A DNA stretch of 57,870 nt from Microtetraspora glauca (GCA_001570385.1 BBYL01000045.1:1-57870); one strand, 5' to 3'. Counted from the first letter of the stretch, positions 14,167-22,863 are shown. The notes: a model not told the origin generated them from the letters alone. Made by a program: numbers and translations.

Positions 14167-16281
14167 TCAGCCGGCGACCGGCTCGCCCTTGACGGACTTG
14201 ATCAGCAGCTGCGCGACGTCGACGACTTCCAGCGTCTCCTTGGCTTCGCCGCTGTTCTTCTTCTCGTTGATGGCGTCGCCCAGCATGACGAGGCAGAACG
14301 GGCACGCGGTGGAGACGGTGTCCGGATCGGTGGTCAGCGCCTCGTCCACCCGCTCGGTGTTGATGCGCTTGCCGATCCGCTCCTCCATCCACATGCGGGC
14401 GCCTCCGGCGCCGCAGCAGAAGCCGCGGTCCTTGCAGCGGTGCATCTCCTGCGCCTGGACGCCGGGCACCTTCGCCATGATGTCGCGGGGCTGCGCGTAC
14501 ACCTTGTTGTGGCGGCCGAGGAAGCACGGGTCGTGGTAGGTGATCTTCTCCTCGATCGGCGTGATCGGGGTGAGCCTGCCCTCCTCGACGAGGTGCGCCA
14601 GGAGCTGGGTGTGGTGGACGACCTCGTAGGTGCCACCCAGCTGCGGGTACTCGTTGGCGAGCGTGTTGAAGCAGTGCGGGCAGGTCGCGACGATCTTCTT
14701 GACCCCGGCCTCGTTCAGCGTCTCGATGTTCTGCTGGGCGAGCATGTTGAACAGGAACTCCATGCCCAGGCGGCGGGCCGGGTCACCCGTACACGCCTCC
14801 ATCGGGCCGAGCACGCCGAACTTCACGCCCGCGATGTGCAGCAGCTCGGCGACCGCCTTGGTGGTCTTCTTGGCGCGGTCCTCCAGGGCTCCGGCGCAGC
14901 CGACCCAGAAGAGGTACTCGACGTCCTCGGGCATCTTCTCGTCGATGATCGGGACCTCGAAGTCGAGCTCCTCGATCCACTCGGCCCGCTTCATCTCGGA
15001 CATGCCCCACGGGTTGCCCTTGTTCTCGAGGTTCTTGAGCATGACGCCCGCCTCGGACGGGAACGAGGACTCGATCATGACCTGGTAGCGGCGCATGTCG
15101 AGGATGTGGTCGATGTGCTCGATGTCGACCGGGCACTGCTCGACGCAGGCGCCGCAGTTGGTGCAGGACCACAGCACGTCCGGGTGGATGACGCCGTCCT
15201 CGCCCACGAGGGGCTTCTCCAGCAGGGCCAGCACGTCCTGCGGGTGCGCGTCCTTCTGCTCCTCGCCCGCCAGGAGGTACGGAGCGACCTGGAAGGCGTA
15301 GTCGCGCTGGTCGATGATCAGCATCTTCGGCGACAGCGGCTTGCCGGTGTTCCAGGCCGGGCACTGCGACTGGCAGCGGCCGCACTCGGTGCAGGTGTAG
15401 AAGTCGAGGAAGCCCTTCCAGGAGGTGTCCTGGATCTTGCCGCGGCCGAAGACGTCGACCTCGGGGTCGGCCTCCTCGAAGTCCAGCACCTTGCCGCCGC
15501 TGCGCATCTCCTGCGCCGCGCCCAGGCCGTCCGGGCGACGGGAGAACATCACGTTCAGCGGCGCGGTGAAGATGTGCAGGTGCTTGGAGTTCACCACGAT
15601 GATCAGGAACACCAGCATGACGCCGATGTGCAGCAGGAGGCCGATCTCCTCCAGCAGCTCGCTGGTCGGCAGGATCTTCGCGGCCAGCTCCGAGGCGAAC
15701 GCGCCTGAGGCGTACGGGAAGTTCCCCGTGTTGATCGCCGCGCCACGGAAGAGGAACATCGTCCAGATCACGTTGAAGATCATGAAAAGGACGAGCCAGG
15801 CGCCGCCCAGGTGCGAGCCGGAGAACCGGGAGCCGCGCCCGAGCTTCTTGGGCGAGTTCTTGATCCGGATCACGGAGAAGGCGATCAGTCCCACGAGCGC
15901 GGCGACCGCGATGAAGTCCTGGAGGAAACCGAGGACCGCCCACGTCCCGATGAGCGGAATGTGGAAGTCCGGCGTGCCAGTGATCATCCCCTGGATGAGC
16001 GCGCCGTACGCCTCGAGGTAGACCGTCGCCAGGATGAAGAACGCCCACATCACGAAGAAGTGCGCGGTACCCGACGGCGTCCACTTGAGCAGCTTCTTCT
16101 GCCCGAAGACCTCGACCAGCTGGGCCTTGATCTCCGTGCCGACGTTATCCTTGGCGTACTCGATCCGTTCGGGCGCGGGCTGGCCGCTTGTGGCGAGCCG
16201 GTAGAGGAACGCCACGCGACGGCCCGCGAAGGCGAGCGCGACGCCCGTCATGACGAGCCCGATGATCGCAACCCAGAGCAC
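14167..16281 (-). CDS. Membrane Fe-S oxidoreductase (heterodisulfide-reductase-like)
   Basis: 704 aa starting at GTG 16281 behind gggaggaccc; an upstream ATG at 16335 lacks this site. The N-terminal ~270 residues hold about five to six membrane helices resembling the nitrate-reductase gamma subunit (FFVMWAFFILATVYLE and so on). Then come two 4Fe-4S clusters, CTECGRCQSQCP and CTNCGACVEQCP. Next come two cysteine-rich CCG domains, with HCFNTLANEYPQLGG, DPCFLGRHNKVY, CCGAGGARMW and CPFCLVMLGD. The layout is that of the HdrD/GlpC-type proteins often annotated as (Fe-S)-binding proteins in actinobacteria. It probably passes electrons between a cytosolic donor and menaquinone; the partner is unknown. 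Monocistronic, with a terminator. A short inverted repeat (tacccacgggta, 16360-16371) lies in its promoter region. Confidence 0.88.
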   Translation of the reverse strand: MLWVAIIGLVMTGVALAFAGRRVAFLYRLATSGQPAPERIEYAKDNVGTEIKAQLVEVFGQKKLLKWTPSGTAHFFVMWAFFILATVYLEAYGALIQGMITGTPDFHIPLIGTWAVLGFLQDFIAVAALVGLIAFSVIRIKNSPKKLGRGSRFSGSHLGGAWLVLFMIFNVIWTMFLFRGAAINTGNFPYASGAFASELAAKILPTSELLEEIGLLLHIGVMLVFLIIVVNSKHLHIFTAPLNVMFSRRPDGLGAAQEMRSGGKVLDFEEADPEVDVFGRGKIQDTSWKGFLDFYTCTECGRCQSQCPAWNTGKPLSPKMLIIDQRDYAFQVAPYLLAGEEQKDAHPQDVLALLEKPLVGEDGVIHPDVLWSCTNCGACVEQCPVDIEHIDHILDMRRYQVMIESSFPSEAGVMLKNLENKGNPWGMSEMKRAEWIEELDFEVPIIDEKMPEDVEYLFWVGCAGALEDRAKKTTKAVAELLHIAGVKFGVLGPMEACTGDPARRLGMEFLFNMLAQQNIETLNEAGVKKIVATCPHCFNTLANEYPQLGGTYEVVHHTQLLAHLVEEGRLTPITPIEEKITYHDPCFLGRHNKVYAQPRDIMAKVPGVQAQEMHRCKDRGFCCGAGGARMWMEERIGKRINTERVDEALTTDPDTVSTACPFCLVMLGDAINEKKNSGEAKETLEVVDVAQLLIKSVKGEPVAG

Positions 16282-16442
16282 GGGTCCTCCCTTAGCAAAG
16301 TTGGCTGCCAGCGTACGACCGCAGGTCATCCACAATTACGCCGAGGCCGTACCGAATCCTACCCACGGGTAACTTGTCGGGCAAAAGTCCGGCACGTCCA
16401 GCCTCGATAGTAGAAGAAAGCTCTAGATCGGTGTCAGCCGGG

Positions 16443-17036
16443 CTACGCGGAGAGATAACGCTGCAGCGTAGGGGCGAGGATCTCGACGAGTTCCTCCGTG
16501 TCCGCCGAGGCGAGCGGTTCCAGTTTGACGATGTAGCGCATCATCAATACTCCGAACATCTGGGCGAAGGCTACCTCCATCCTGATGGGTGGGATGCACA
16601 GCGCCTCCGCCACCCGGGTGAGGATCGCCTCGGTGATGAACTCGCGCAACATGCCGACCGCCTGCTCGTTCACCATCGCGGTGCGCATCAGCGCCACGAT
16701 GGGCTCACGGGCCTCGGGCGTCGAGGTCATGGTCAGCAGGAAGCGGACCAGCCGCTCGCCGATCTGCTCGGGCGGACCGCCGAGGATCGTCGGCAGCACG
16801 GTCGCCGGATTGACCGGGAACTGCATCGCCGCGACGAAGACGCCCTCCTTCGACGCGAAGTAATGGTGCACGAGGGCCGGATCGACCCCCGCCTCGGCCG
16901 CGATCCCGCGGACGGTCGCCTTGTCGTACCCCTTCTCCGCGAAGATCTTCCGCGCGGCGGCGAGCACCGCCCCGCGCGTGTCGGCCGTCCCCGGCCTGCG
17001 GCCGGGCCGCCTCTTCGGCGTCGCCCGCTCCGTCAC
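16443..17036 (-). CDS. TetR-family regulator
   Basis: 197 aa from GTG 17036, which overlaps the stop of the TIM-barrel gene (GTGA). The N-terminal helix-turn-helix is classical: RGAVLAAARKIFAEKGYDKA, then TVRGIAAEAGVDPALVHHYF and SKEGVFVAAM. The C-terminal ligand domain (from about residue 85, with MRTAMVNEQAVGMLREFI) is of the common TetR_C type. A basic Arg/Pro/Lys stretch (PKRRPGRRPGTADT) precedes the HTH. Translational coupling with a sugar-phosphate-isomerase-like gene suggests joint expression; the ligand is unknown. Confidence 0.9.
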   Translation of the reverse strand: MTERATPKRRPGRRPGTADTRGAVLAAARKIFAEKGYDKATVRGIAAEAGVDPALVHHYFASKEGVFVAAMQFPVNPATVLPTILGGPPEQIGERLVRFLLTMTSTPEAREPIVALMRTAMVNEQAVGMLREFITEAILTRVAEALCIPPIRMEVAFAQMFGVLMMRYIVKLEPLASADTEELVEILAPTLQRYLSA

Positions 17037-17845
17037 CGCCGGCCCGAGGGGGCCAGATGCAGCCGCGCGAAGGCCAGCGCCTCGGCGAGATCGTCGATCC
17101 GCTCGCTCCGGCTGGCCGCCCTGCGGGTGTTGATCTCCAGCACGACCAGGCCGCCGTATCCGTTGCCCGCCAGACGCTCCAGCATCTGAGCGCACGGCTG
17201 GTTGCCCCGTCCGGGCACCAGGTGCTCGTCCTTGTTGGTGGTGCCGACGCCGTCGGCCAGGTGCAGGTGGGCGAGCCGGTCGCCGAGCTTGGCCGCCATC
17301 TCCATCGCGTCCGATCCCGACACCGCCGTGTGCGACAGATCCAGCGTCACATCCGGGAAGTCGTAGTCGATCGGGTTCCACCCCGGCGCGTACGGCACGA
17401 CCTCGCTGCCCCGGGCACGCAGCGGGAACATGTTCTCCACCGCGAAGACGACGTCGGTCTCGTCGCGCATCCGGGCGAGACCGACCTCGAAGTCCCGCGC
17501 GTAGTCTCGCTGCCAGCGGAAGGGCGGGTGGACCACCACGGTCTGCGCTCCCAGGCGCTCGGCCGCGCGCCGCGCGCGCTGCAGCTTGAGCCACGGGTCG
17601 CGCCCCCACACCCGCTGGGTGACGAGCAGGCACGGCGCGTGCACGGCCAGGATCGGCATCTGGTAGTGATCCACCAGCCGCTCCAGGACCTCGACGTCCT
17701 GGCTGACCGGATCCTGCCCGACCATGATCTCCACACCGTCGTATCCCAGGCGCTGCGCCAGTTCGAAGGCGTCTGGCGTCCGCTCGGGGTACACCGACGC
17801 CGTTGACAACGCGATCTTCGCGTTGGGGACACGGATGGCACTCAC
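17033..17845 (-). CDS. Sugar phosphate isomerase/epimerase-like TIM barrel
   Basis: 270 aa of the xylose-isomerase-like / AP-endonuclease-2 fold. Landmarks: KIALSTASVYPERTPDAFELA, YDGVEIMVGQD, ILAVHAPCLL, TVVVHPPFRW, FAVENMFPL (metal-ligand Glu), VTLDLSHTA (Asp, His), LAHLHLADG (His) and GLVVLEINTRR (Glu). The metal-binding residues are all present, so it should be an active isomerase, epimerase or related enzyme; the substrate is not known. It is first in a leftward pair with tetR and divergent from the methyltransferase gene (80 bp between starts). Confidence 0.87.
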   Translation of the reverse strand: MSAIRVPNAKIALSTASVYPERTPDAFELAQRLGYDGVEIMVGQDPVSQDVEVLERLVDHYQMPILAVHAPCLLVTQRVWGRDPWLKLQRARRAAERLGAQTVVVHPPFRWQRDYARDFEVGLARMRDETDVVFAVENMFPLRARGSEVVPYAPGWNPIDYDFPDVTLDLSHTAVSGSDAMEMAAKLGDRLAHLHLADGVGTTNKDEHLVPGRGNQPCAQMLERLAGNGYGGLVVLEINTRRAASRSERIDDLAEALAFARLHLAPSGRR

Positions 17846-17925
17846 GGATCCAGCCTAAGCCGGGCGGAGACCGCGTGCCGCGACGCCACAATGATGCAGC
17901 GAAGATCACAACCTATCGTTGACGC

Positions 17926-18624
17926 ATGGCGCACATCCTGACCGGGGCCATTCCCAGCCCGAACATCTGGAACTCCCCGCAGACATACGAGCTGGAGAAC
18001 CGGGCGGTCGACCCCGACGGCGTCGCCGACGCGGCCATGCGCGCGATCCGCCCGTGGGACGGCGCGACCGTGCTCGACATCGGCTGCGGCACCGGTTTCC
18101 ACCTGCCCTCGCTCGCCGCGACGGCGGCCCGCGTGGTCGGGGTGGAGCCGCACGCCGGCCTCGCGTCCCGCGCCACCTCCCGCTGCGCCTCCCTCCCCAA
18201 CGTCCGGGTCCGTACGGCCACCGCCCAGGCGCTCCCGGTGCCCGATTCGTCGGTGGACGTGGCCATCGCCCGCTGGGCGTACTTCTTCGGCCCCGGATGC
18301 GAGCCGGGGCTGCGGGAGCTGTCGCGGGTCATGCGCCGCGGCGGCGCGGCCTTCGTCGTGGACCTGGACGCATCGAGGGGCGCGTTCGGGCGCTGGTTCA
18401 GCCGATCGATCCCGTCGTACTCCGCGAAGGACGTCGAGGCGTTCTGGTCCCGGCAGGGCTGGCAGCGCCGCGAACTCGACCTGCGTATGGTCTTCGCCTC
18501 CAGAGCCGATCTGGAGAGCGTGCTCCGCATCGAGTTCACGCCCGCGGTGGCCGAGGCGGCCGCCGAGGAGACCGAGGGCCTAGAGCTCGACTACCCCAAC
18601 GTCCTGCGCTGGCGGCATTTCTAG
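17926..18624 (+). CDS. Class I SAM-dependent methyltransferase
   Basis: 232 aa. Motif I is VLDIGCGTGFHLP, the acidic end of strand 2 is GVEPHAG, and the post-I region has RTATAQALPVPDSSVD, then RVMRRGGAAFVVDLD (motif III). This is the Methyltransf_11 type (UbiE/COQ5-like). The C-terminal 60 residues (SAKDVEAFWSRQGWQRRELDLRM) probably shape the acceptor site. The acceptor is unknown. Single gene; the MerR operon follows on the same strand from its own promoter. Confidence 0.88.
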   Translation: MAHILTGAIPSPNIWNSPQTYELENRAVDPDGVADAAMRAIRPWDGATVLDIGCGTGFHLPSLAATAARVVGVEPHAGLASRATSRCASLPNVRVRTATAQALPVPDSSVDVAIARWAYFFGPGCEPGLRELSRVMRRGGAAFVVDLDASRGAFGRWFSRSIPSYSAKDVEAFWSRQGWQRRELDLRMVFASRADLESVLRIEFTPAVAEAAAEETEGLELDYPNVLRWRHF

Positions 18625-18635
18625 CGCCGGAGACG

Positions 18636-18669
18636 CCTTGACATTGACGTTGGCGTCAAGGCTTACCGT
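18636..18669 (+). promoter_or_regulatory. MerR-type promoter with internal operator
   Basis: A consensus -35 (TTGACA, 18638-18643) is followed by a dyad, TTGACG-TTGG-CGTCAA (18644-18659), and then a weak -10 near 18664-18669 (TACCGT). The over-long ~20-bp spacer with a palindrome inside is the hallmark of promoters twisted open by MerR-family activators. An outer repeat, ccttgac (18636-18642) and gtcaagg (18655-18661), overlaps it. Confidence 0.72.
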
Positions 18670-18688
18670 CGGGGTTCTGGGAGGGCCG

Positions 18689-19069
18689 ATGCGGATCGGA
18701 GAGCTGGCTCGGCGCGCGGGGGTGAGCACCCGCGCCCTGCGCTACTACGAACAACAGGGACTGATCGAGGCACGCCGCTCCGCGAACGGATACCGGGAGT
18801 ACGACGAGGCCGACCTGCGGCTGGTCATGGAGATCCGTTCGCTCATGGCGGTGGGGTTCACCCTCGAGGACGCCCGGCCGTTCGTGGACTGCCTGCGCTC
18901 CGGACAACCTTCGGGGCACGCCTGCGCGGACTCCGTCGCGGTCTACCGGCGCAAGCTGGCCGAGATCGACGCGGACATCCGCTCGCTGATCGCCCGCAGG
19001 TCCGAGGTGGCCGCCCAGCTCGCACTGGCCTGCCCGGGCTGCGTGCTTTCCACGGGAGGAGAACCATGA
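18689..19069 (+). CDS. MerR-family regulator, probably redox-sensing
   Basis: 126 aa from ATG 18689 with gggaggg upstream. The winged helix starts MRIGELARRAGVSTRALRYYEQ, then GYREYDEADLRLV, followed by the dimer helix (AEIDADIRSLIARRSEV). It has Cys68, Cys79 and a C-terminal Cys115-Pro-Gly-Cys118. The last is a likely redox or metal site, as in SoxR-like or thiol-sensing members. The stop overlaps the thioredoxin start by 4 bp (ATGA), so the regulator controls its own operon through the promoter just upstream. A metal-sensing role is possible, but the thioredoxin partner favours thiol/oxidant sensing (inference). Confidence 0.9.
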   Translation: MRIGELARRAGVSTRALRYYEQQGLIEARRSANGYREYDEADLRLVMEIRSLMAVGFTLEDARPFVDCLRSGQPSGHACADSVAVYRRKLAEIDADIRSLIARRSEVAAQLALACPGCVLSTGGEP

Positions 19070-19380
19070 TCACCCTGACTGCCGAGACGTTCGACGAGCA
19101 GGTGCTGCGGAGCGACAAGCCAGTCCTGGTGGACTTCTGGGCGGAGTGGTGCCCCCCGTGCCGGATGCTCGCTCCGATCCTGGAGGAGATCGCCTCCGAG
19201 TACGGCGACCGCCTCACCGTGGCCAAGCTCAACGCCGACGACCACCCCGAGATCGCCCAGCGGTACGGCATCCTCGGCTTCCCGACGCTGAACCTCTACC
19301 GCGACGGCGAGATCGTGCGGCAGATCCGCGGCGCGAAGCCCAAGCGCATGCTGCTGGCCGACCTCGCCGGGCACATCTGA
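19066..19380 (+). CDS. trxA: Thioredoxin with a WCPPC active site
   Basis: 104 aa, the standard thioredoxin length and fold: LTAETFDEQVLRSDKPVLVDFWAEWC, then the cis-Pro loop GILGFPTLNLYRDGE, then the closing helix. The active site is Cys29-Pro-Pro-Cys32 rather than the usual CGPC. CPPC is commoner in TlpA/ResA-like proteins and would change the redox potential. There is no signal peptide, so it is cytosolic. It is coupled to merR by a 4-bp overlap and is not next to a thioredoxin reductase, so it is probably an inducible accessory thioredoxin. Confidence 0.92.
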   Translation: MITLTAETFDEQVLRSDKPVLVDFWAEWCPPCRMLAPILEEIASEYGDRLTVAKLNADDHPEIAQRYGILGFPTLNLYRDGEIVRQIRGAKPKRMLLADLAGHI

Positions 19381-19439
19381 CCGTTCCCGCGTCCCCTCGT
19401 CCGTGTCTGATTGTCGGCGAGTGCCGATAGCGTGCCCCC

Positions 19440-20867
19440 GTGGCGACGAAGCAGAGGGTGTCCTACCGGTGCGGCGAGTGCGGGTGGACCACCGCCAAGT
19501 GGGTGGGGCGCTGTGGCGAGTGCCAGGCGTGGGGCACGGTCGAGGAGGCCGGCGCCCGGCAGGGCGTCAACGTGGTCAAGCCGGGCGCCGTGTCCGCGCC
19601 GGCGGTTCCGATCGGCGAGGTCAAGGCCGAGGTCGCGCACGCCCGCCCCACCGGCGTCGGCGAGCTCGATCGGGTTCTGGGCGGTGGTCTGGTGCCCGGC
19701 GCGGTCGTCCTGCTCGCCGGTGAGCCGGGCATCGGCAAGTCCACGCTCCTGCTCGAGGCCGCGGCCCGCACCGCCGGCCACGAGACCGTTCTCTACGTCA
19801 CCGGCGAGGAGTCGGCCGCCCAGGTGCGGATGCGCGCCGACCGCATCGGCGCGATCGAGCCCCGGCTCTACCTCGCCGCGGAGACGGACCTGTCGGCCCT
19901 GGTCGCGCACGTCGAGAAGGTCCAGCCGCGGCTCCTCATCGTGGACTCGGTGCAGACCATCGGCTCCGCCGAGGCCACCGGCGTGCCCGGCGGCGTCACC
20001 CAGGTGCGCGAGGTCGCGGGCAACCTCGTCCGGCTGGCCAAGGAGCGCGGCATGTCGACGGTGCTCGTCGGCCACGTGACCAAGGACGGCACGATCGCCG
20101 GACCCCGCGTCCTCGAACACCTCGTCGACGTGGTGCTCCACTTCGAGGGCGACCGCAACTCCCGGCTCCGCATGGTCCGCGCGGTGAAGAACAGATTCGG
20201 CCCCATCGAGGAGGTCGGCTGCTTCGACCTCAACGAGCGCGGCATCACCGGGATCACCGACCCCAGCGGGCTGTTCCTCTCCCGGCACACCGAGCCGGTG
20301 CCGGGCACCTGCGTCACGGTCACCATCGAGGGCACCCGCCCGATCCCCGCCGAGGTGCAGGCCCTGGTCGGGCCGACCGAGGCGCCGCAGCCGAGGCGGA
20401 CCTCCTCCGGCCTCGACTCCTATCGCGTGGCCATGGTGCTCGCGGTGATGGAGCGGCGACTGCAGGCCAAGATCGGCAAATGTGACGTGTTCACCGCGAC
20501 CGTGGGCGGCATCCGGCTCACCGATCCCGCGGTCGACCTGGCCCTGATGCTCTCCGTGGTCAGCGCGGCCGCCGACCAGGCGCTGCCGCCCGGCCTGGTC
20601 GTGCTGGGCGAGGTCGGCCTCGCCGGCGAGTTGCGCCCGGTCCGCGACGTACGACGCCGTCTCGCCGAGGCCGCCAGGCTGGGATTCACCCGGGCGCTGG
20701 TGCCCAAGGGATCTCTTGAGGAGGGAGCCCCCAAGCTGGAGCCCGTGCCGTCCCGGGGGCATCTGGTCGCGGTCCGCGAGCCCATGCTGCGCACCACGAG
20801 CTTCGCCCCCGGCTTCGAGGTCACCGAGGCGGAGTTCGTCTGGGAGGCTCTCTCGCATGTCCGGTGA
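19440..20867 (+). CDS. radA: DNA repair protein RadA (Sms)
   Basis: 475 aa from GTG. It has the N-terminal zinc finger Cys11-x2-Cys14...Cys25-x2-Cys28, then a RecA-like ATPase core with Walker A GEPGIGKST, LLIVDSVQTI (Walker B) and the RadA-specific KNRFG motif (VKNRFGPIEEVG). The Lon-protease-like domain fills the last ~170 residues (from VTVTIEGTRPIPAE to LGEVGLAGELRPV). RadA processes recombination intermediates and drives branch migration with RecA. Order radA-disA is widely conserved; disA follows 56 bp downstream, and DisA activity is known to respond to RadA and DNA damage in other bacteria. Confidence 0.95.
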   Translation: MATKQRVSYRCGECGWTTAKWVGRCGECQAWGTVEEAGARQGVNVVKPGAVSAPAVPIGEVKAEVAHARPTGVGELDRVLGGGLVPGAVVLLAGEPGIGKSTLLLEAAARTAGHETVLYVTGEESAAQVRMRADRIGAIEPRLYLAAETDLSALVAHVEKVQPRLLIVDSVQTIGSAEATGVPGGVTQVREVAGNLVRLAKERGMSTVLVGHVTKDGTIAGPRVLEHLVDVVLHFEGDRNSRLRMVRAVKNRFGPIEEVGCFDLNERGITGITDPSGLFLSRHTEPVPGTCVTVTIEGTRPIPAEVQALVGPTEAPQPRRTSSGLDSYRVAMVLAVMERRLQAKIGKCDVFTATVGGIRLTDPAVDLALMLSVVSAAADQALPPGLVVLGEVGLAGELRPVRDVRRRLAEAARLGFTRALVPKGSLEEGAPKLEPVPSRGHLVAVREPMLRTTSFAPGFEVTEAEFVWEALSHVR

Positions 20868-20923
20868 CAGCGGGCACCCGCCGGTAAACTGAGCGAGGTA
20901 ATGCGTCCGACCGCGGGGGTCAC

Positions 20924-22012
20924 GTGCCACACAACGACAAGGGATCTGACGAGCGGCGCCGGGCGATACTCGCCGCCGTCGCCCCTGGCACCGCGCTGCG
21001 CGAGGGGCTGGAGCGGGTTCTCCGCGGCCACACCGGGGGTCTCATCGTTCTCGGCTACGACCGCACCGTCGAGGAGATCTGCACCGGCGGTTTCGAGCTC
21101 GACGTCGAGTTCGCGGCCACCCGGTTGCGTGAGCTGGCCAAGATGGACGGCGCGATCGTGCTGAACAGCGGCGACCTGCGGATCGTCCGCGCGGCCGTGC
21201 ATCTCGTGCCCGACCCCAGCATCCCGACCGACGAGTCCGGCACCCGCCACCGTACGGCCCAGCGGGTGGCCCGGCAGACGTCCTTCCCCGTCATCGCGAT
21301 CAGCAAGTCGATGCGGATGATCGCGCTCTATCTGGACGGCATCCGCTACGTGCTGGAGGAGTCCGCGGCGATCCTCTCCAAGGCCAACCAGGCGCTGGCG
21401 ACGCTGGAGCGCTACAAGATGCGGCTGGACGAGGTGTCCGGCACGCTGTCCGCCCTGGAGATCGAGGATCTCGTCACCGTCCGCGAGGTGGTGACGGTGG
21501 TCCAGCGCCTCGAGATGGTCCGGCGCATCGCGGGCGAGATCGAGGGCTATGTCGTGGAGCTCGGCACCGACGGCCGGCTCCTCTCCCTTCAGCTCGACGA
21601 GCTCGTCGCCGGCGTGGACACCGACCGCGAGCTGATCGTGCGCGACTACCTGCCGGATTCGGTCGTGAAGCGGTCAGGCGACTTCGTCGAGCATCTGAGC
21701 GAGCTCGACGGGCTCTCGGCCGGCGATCTGCTCGACCCGTCGAAGGTCGCCCACGTGCTCGGCTACTCCGGCACGGGCGCCCTGGACGGGCCGGTCAGCC
21801 CACGTGGGTTCCGCCTGCTGACCAAGGTGCCGCGGCTGCCCGGCACGATCGTGGACCGGCTCGTCGACCACTTCGGCGGGCTCCAGAAGCTCCTCGCCGC
21901 CAGCGTCGACGACCTCCAGTCCGTGGGCGGCGTCGGCGAGACCCGGGCCCGCAGCGTCCGTGAGGGGTTGTCCCGGCTCGCTGAGTCCTCCCTGTTGGAG
22001 CGCTACATCTGA
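20924..22012 (+). CDS. disA: DisA, DNA-integrity-scanning diadenylate cyclase
   Basis: 362 aa from GTG 20924. The N-terminal DAC domain has Asp75-Gly-Ala (MDGAIVL) and Arg108-His-Arg-Thr (TRHRTAQR), the residues that bind ATP and metal. A helical linker (residues ~150-280) leads to a C-terminal helix-hairpin-helix DNA-binding module (LLAASVDDLQSVGGVGETRARSVR). It condenses two ATP into c-di-AMP, and branched DNA inhibits it. It sits directly after radA and is convergent with a lipoprotein-like gene. A c-di-AMP riboswitch is found about 10 kb away in the same window. Confidence 0.96.
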   Translation: MPHNDKGSDERRRAILAAVAPGTALREGLERVLRGHTGGLIVLGYDRTVEEICTGGFELDVEFAATRLRELAKMDGAIVLNSGDLRIVRAAVHLVPDPSIPTDESGTRHRTAQRVARQTSFPVIAISKSMRMIALYLDGIRYVLEESAAILSKANQALATLERYKMRLDEVSGTLSALEIEDLVTVREVVTVVQRLEMVRRIAGEIEGYVVELGTDGRLLSLQLDELVAGVDTDRELIVRDYLPDSVVKRSGDFVEHLSELDGLSAGDLLDPSKVAHVLGYSGTGALDGPVSPRGFRLLTKVPRLPGTIVDRLVDHFGGLQKLLAASVDDLQSVGGVGETRARSVREGLSRLAESSLLERYI

Positions 22013-22030
22013 GCTCGCGGGGCGCCGGTG

Positions 22031-22780
22031 TCACCGCAGGTAGAAGATCGCCTTCGAGCTCTTCAGCCCGTCCGCGTGCGTCCAGGCGACGTAGGTGCCC
22101 GGCAGGGCCGCCGCCCGCTTCACCGTGCAGTCGGCGCCGGAGCGGTGCCGATCCCACCGGATCGTCCGGACGTACGGCACACCGCGCTTGAGCATCTGGA
22201 TGTCCGTGCCGTCTCCGCTGACGCAGTCGGCCGTGGACCACACCCTGTCGTCGCCGGAGACGATGCGCGTCTCCAGCATCCGCGGGCCCACGTCGACCGT
22301 GCAGTCCACCCGGCCGGTGCTCACCACGGTCAGCAGGAACGTCGGTTCGGCGGTGCCCGCGTAGGTCTGCTGGCCCCCGCGCAGGCTGAGCACGAGGTCC
22401 TTGGGGTCGCAGGGATCGCCCGGACGGAGCGGCGCCGCCGCCTTCGCCTCCTTGGCGTCCTTGGAATTCTTGGCGTCCTTGCCGCCCTTCGCCTCCTTCG
22501 ACGCCCCGGACGGCGAGGCGGTGGGCGAAGCGGAGTTCCCGGCGCTTCCCGAGGCCGACGGCGAGGCGAGAGGGGACGGGAGCGAGACGACAAGCGTGTC
22601 GGGACCGGGCGTGGCGTTCTTGGCCGCTCCGGTGGTCCCCTGCCTTCCCGAAGCGCTCGTGCACGCCCAGGCCACGACCGCCACCACGACGAGAACGCCG
22701 GTGAGCACCGCCATACGACGGCGCCAGTAGACGTCCGTCCCCTCGATGCCGATGTCGCTACGGAACGTGTCCGGATCCAT
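22031..22780 (-). CDS. Membrane-anchored extracytoplasmic protein of unknown function
   Basis: 249 aa from ATG 22780 (MDPDTFRSDIGIEGTDVYWRRR); a longer frame upstream overlaps the mutY promoter. One hydrophobic helix (residues ~24-45, MAVLTGVLVVVAVVAWACTS) anchors it. The following ~75 residues are a Ser/Ala/Pro then Lys/Ala/Glu linker with KEAK, KDAK repeats, as in wall-spanning proteins. The C-terminal ~125 residues form a compact beta domain with four Cys (DPCDPKDLVL, DCTVDVG, ADCVSGD and ADCTVKR), probably two disulfides. The domain resembles DUF4232-like modules, but I am not certain. It is convergent with disA (18 bp between stops). Confidence 0.72.
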   Translation of the reverse strand: MDPDTFRSDIGIEGTDVYWRRRMAVLTGVLVVVAVVAWACTSASGRQGTTGAAKNATPGPDTLVVSLPSPLASPSASGSAGNSASPTASPSGASKEAKGGKDAKNSKDAKEAKAAAPLRPGDPCDPKDLVLSLRGGQQTYAGTAEPTFLLTVVSTGRVDCTVDVGPRMLETRIVSGDDRVWSTADCVSGDGTDIQMLKRGVPYVRTIRWDRHRSGADCTVKRAAALPGTYVAWTHADGLKSSKAIFYLR

Positions 22781-22863
22781 ACGCTCAGTATGGTGAGTCG
22801 TTGGGCGCGAGGGGGAACGGCTCGCCGACGGTGGTGGCACCGGACCGCCGGTAAGGTCGGCGA

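Noticed and set aside
16360..16371. Second CsoR-type operator (tacccacgggta) before the Fe-S oxidoreductase
   Set aside because: The arms match but the spacer is only two bases, unlike known CsoR sites; probably chance in GC-rich DNA.
16443..17909. A single 488-aa TetR fusion on the minus strand
   Set aside because: Only the last 197 residues are TetR. The part before is the wrong frame of the TIM-barrel gene, whose real frame ends at 17033.
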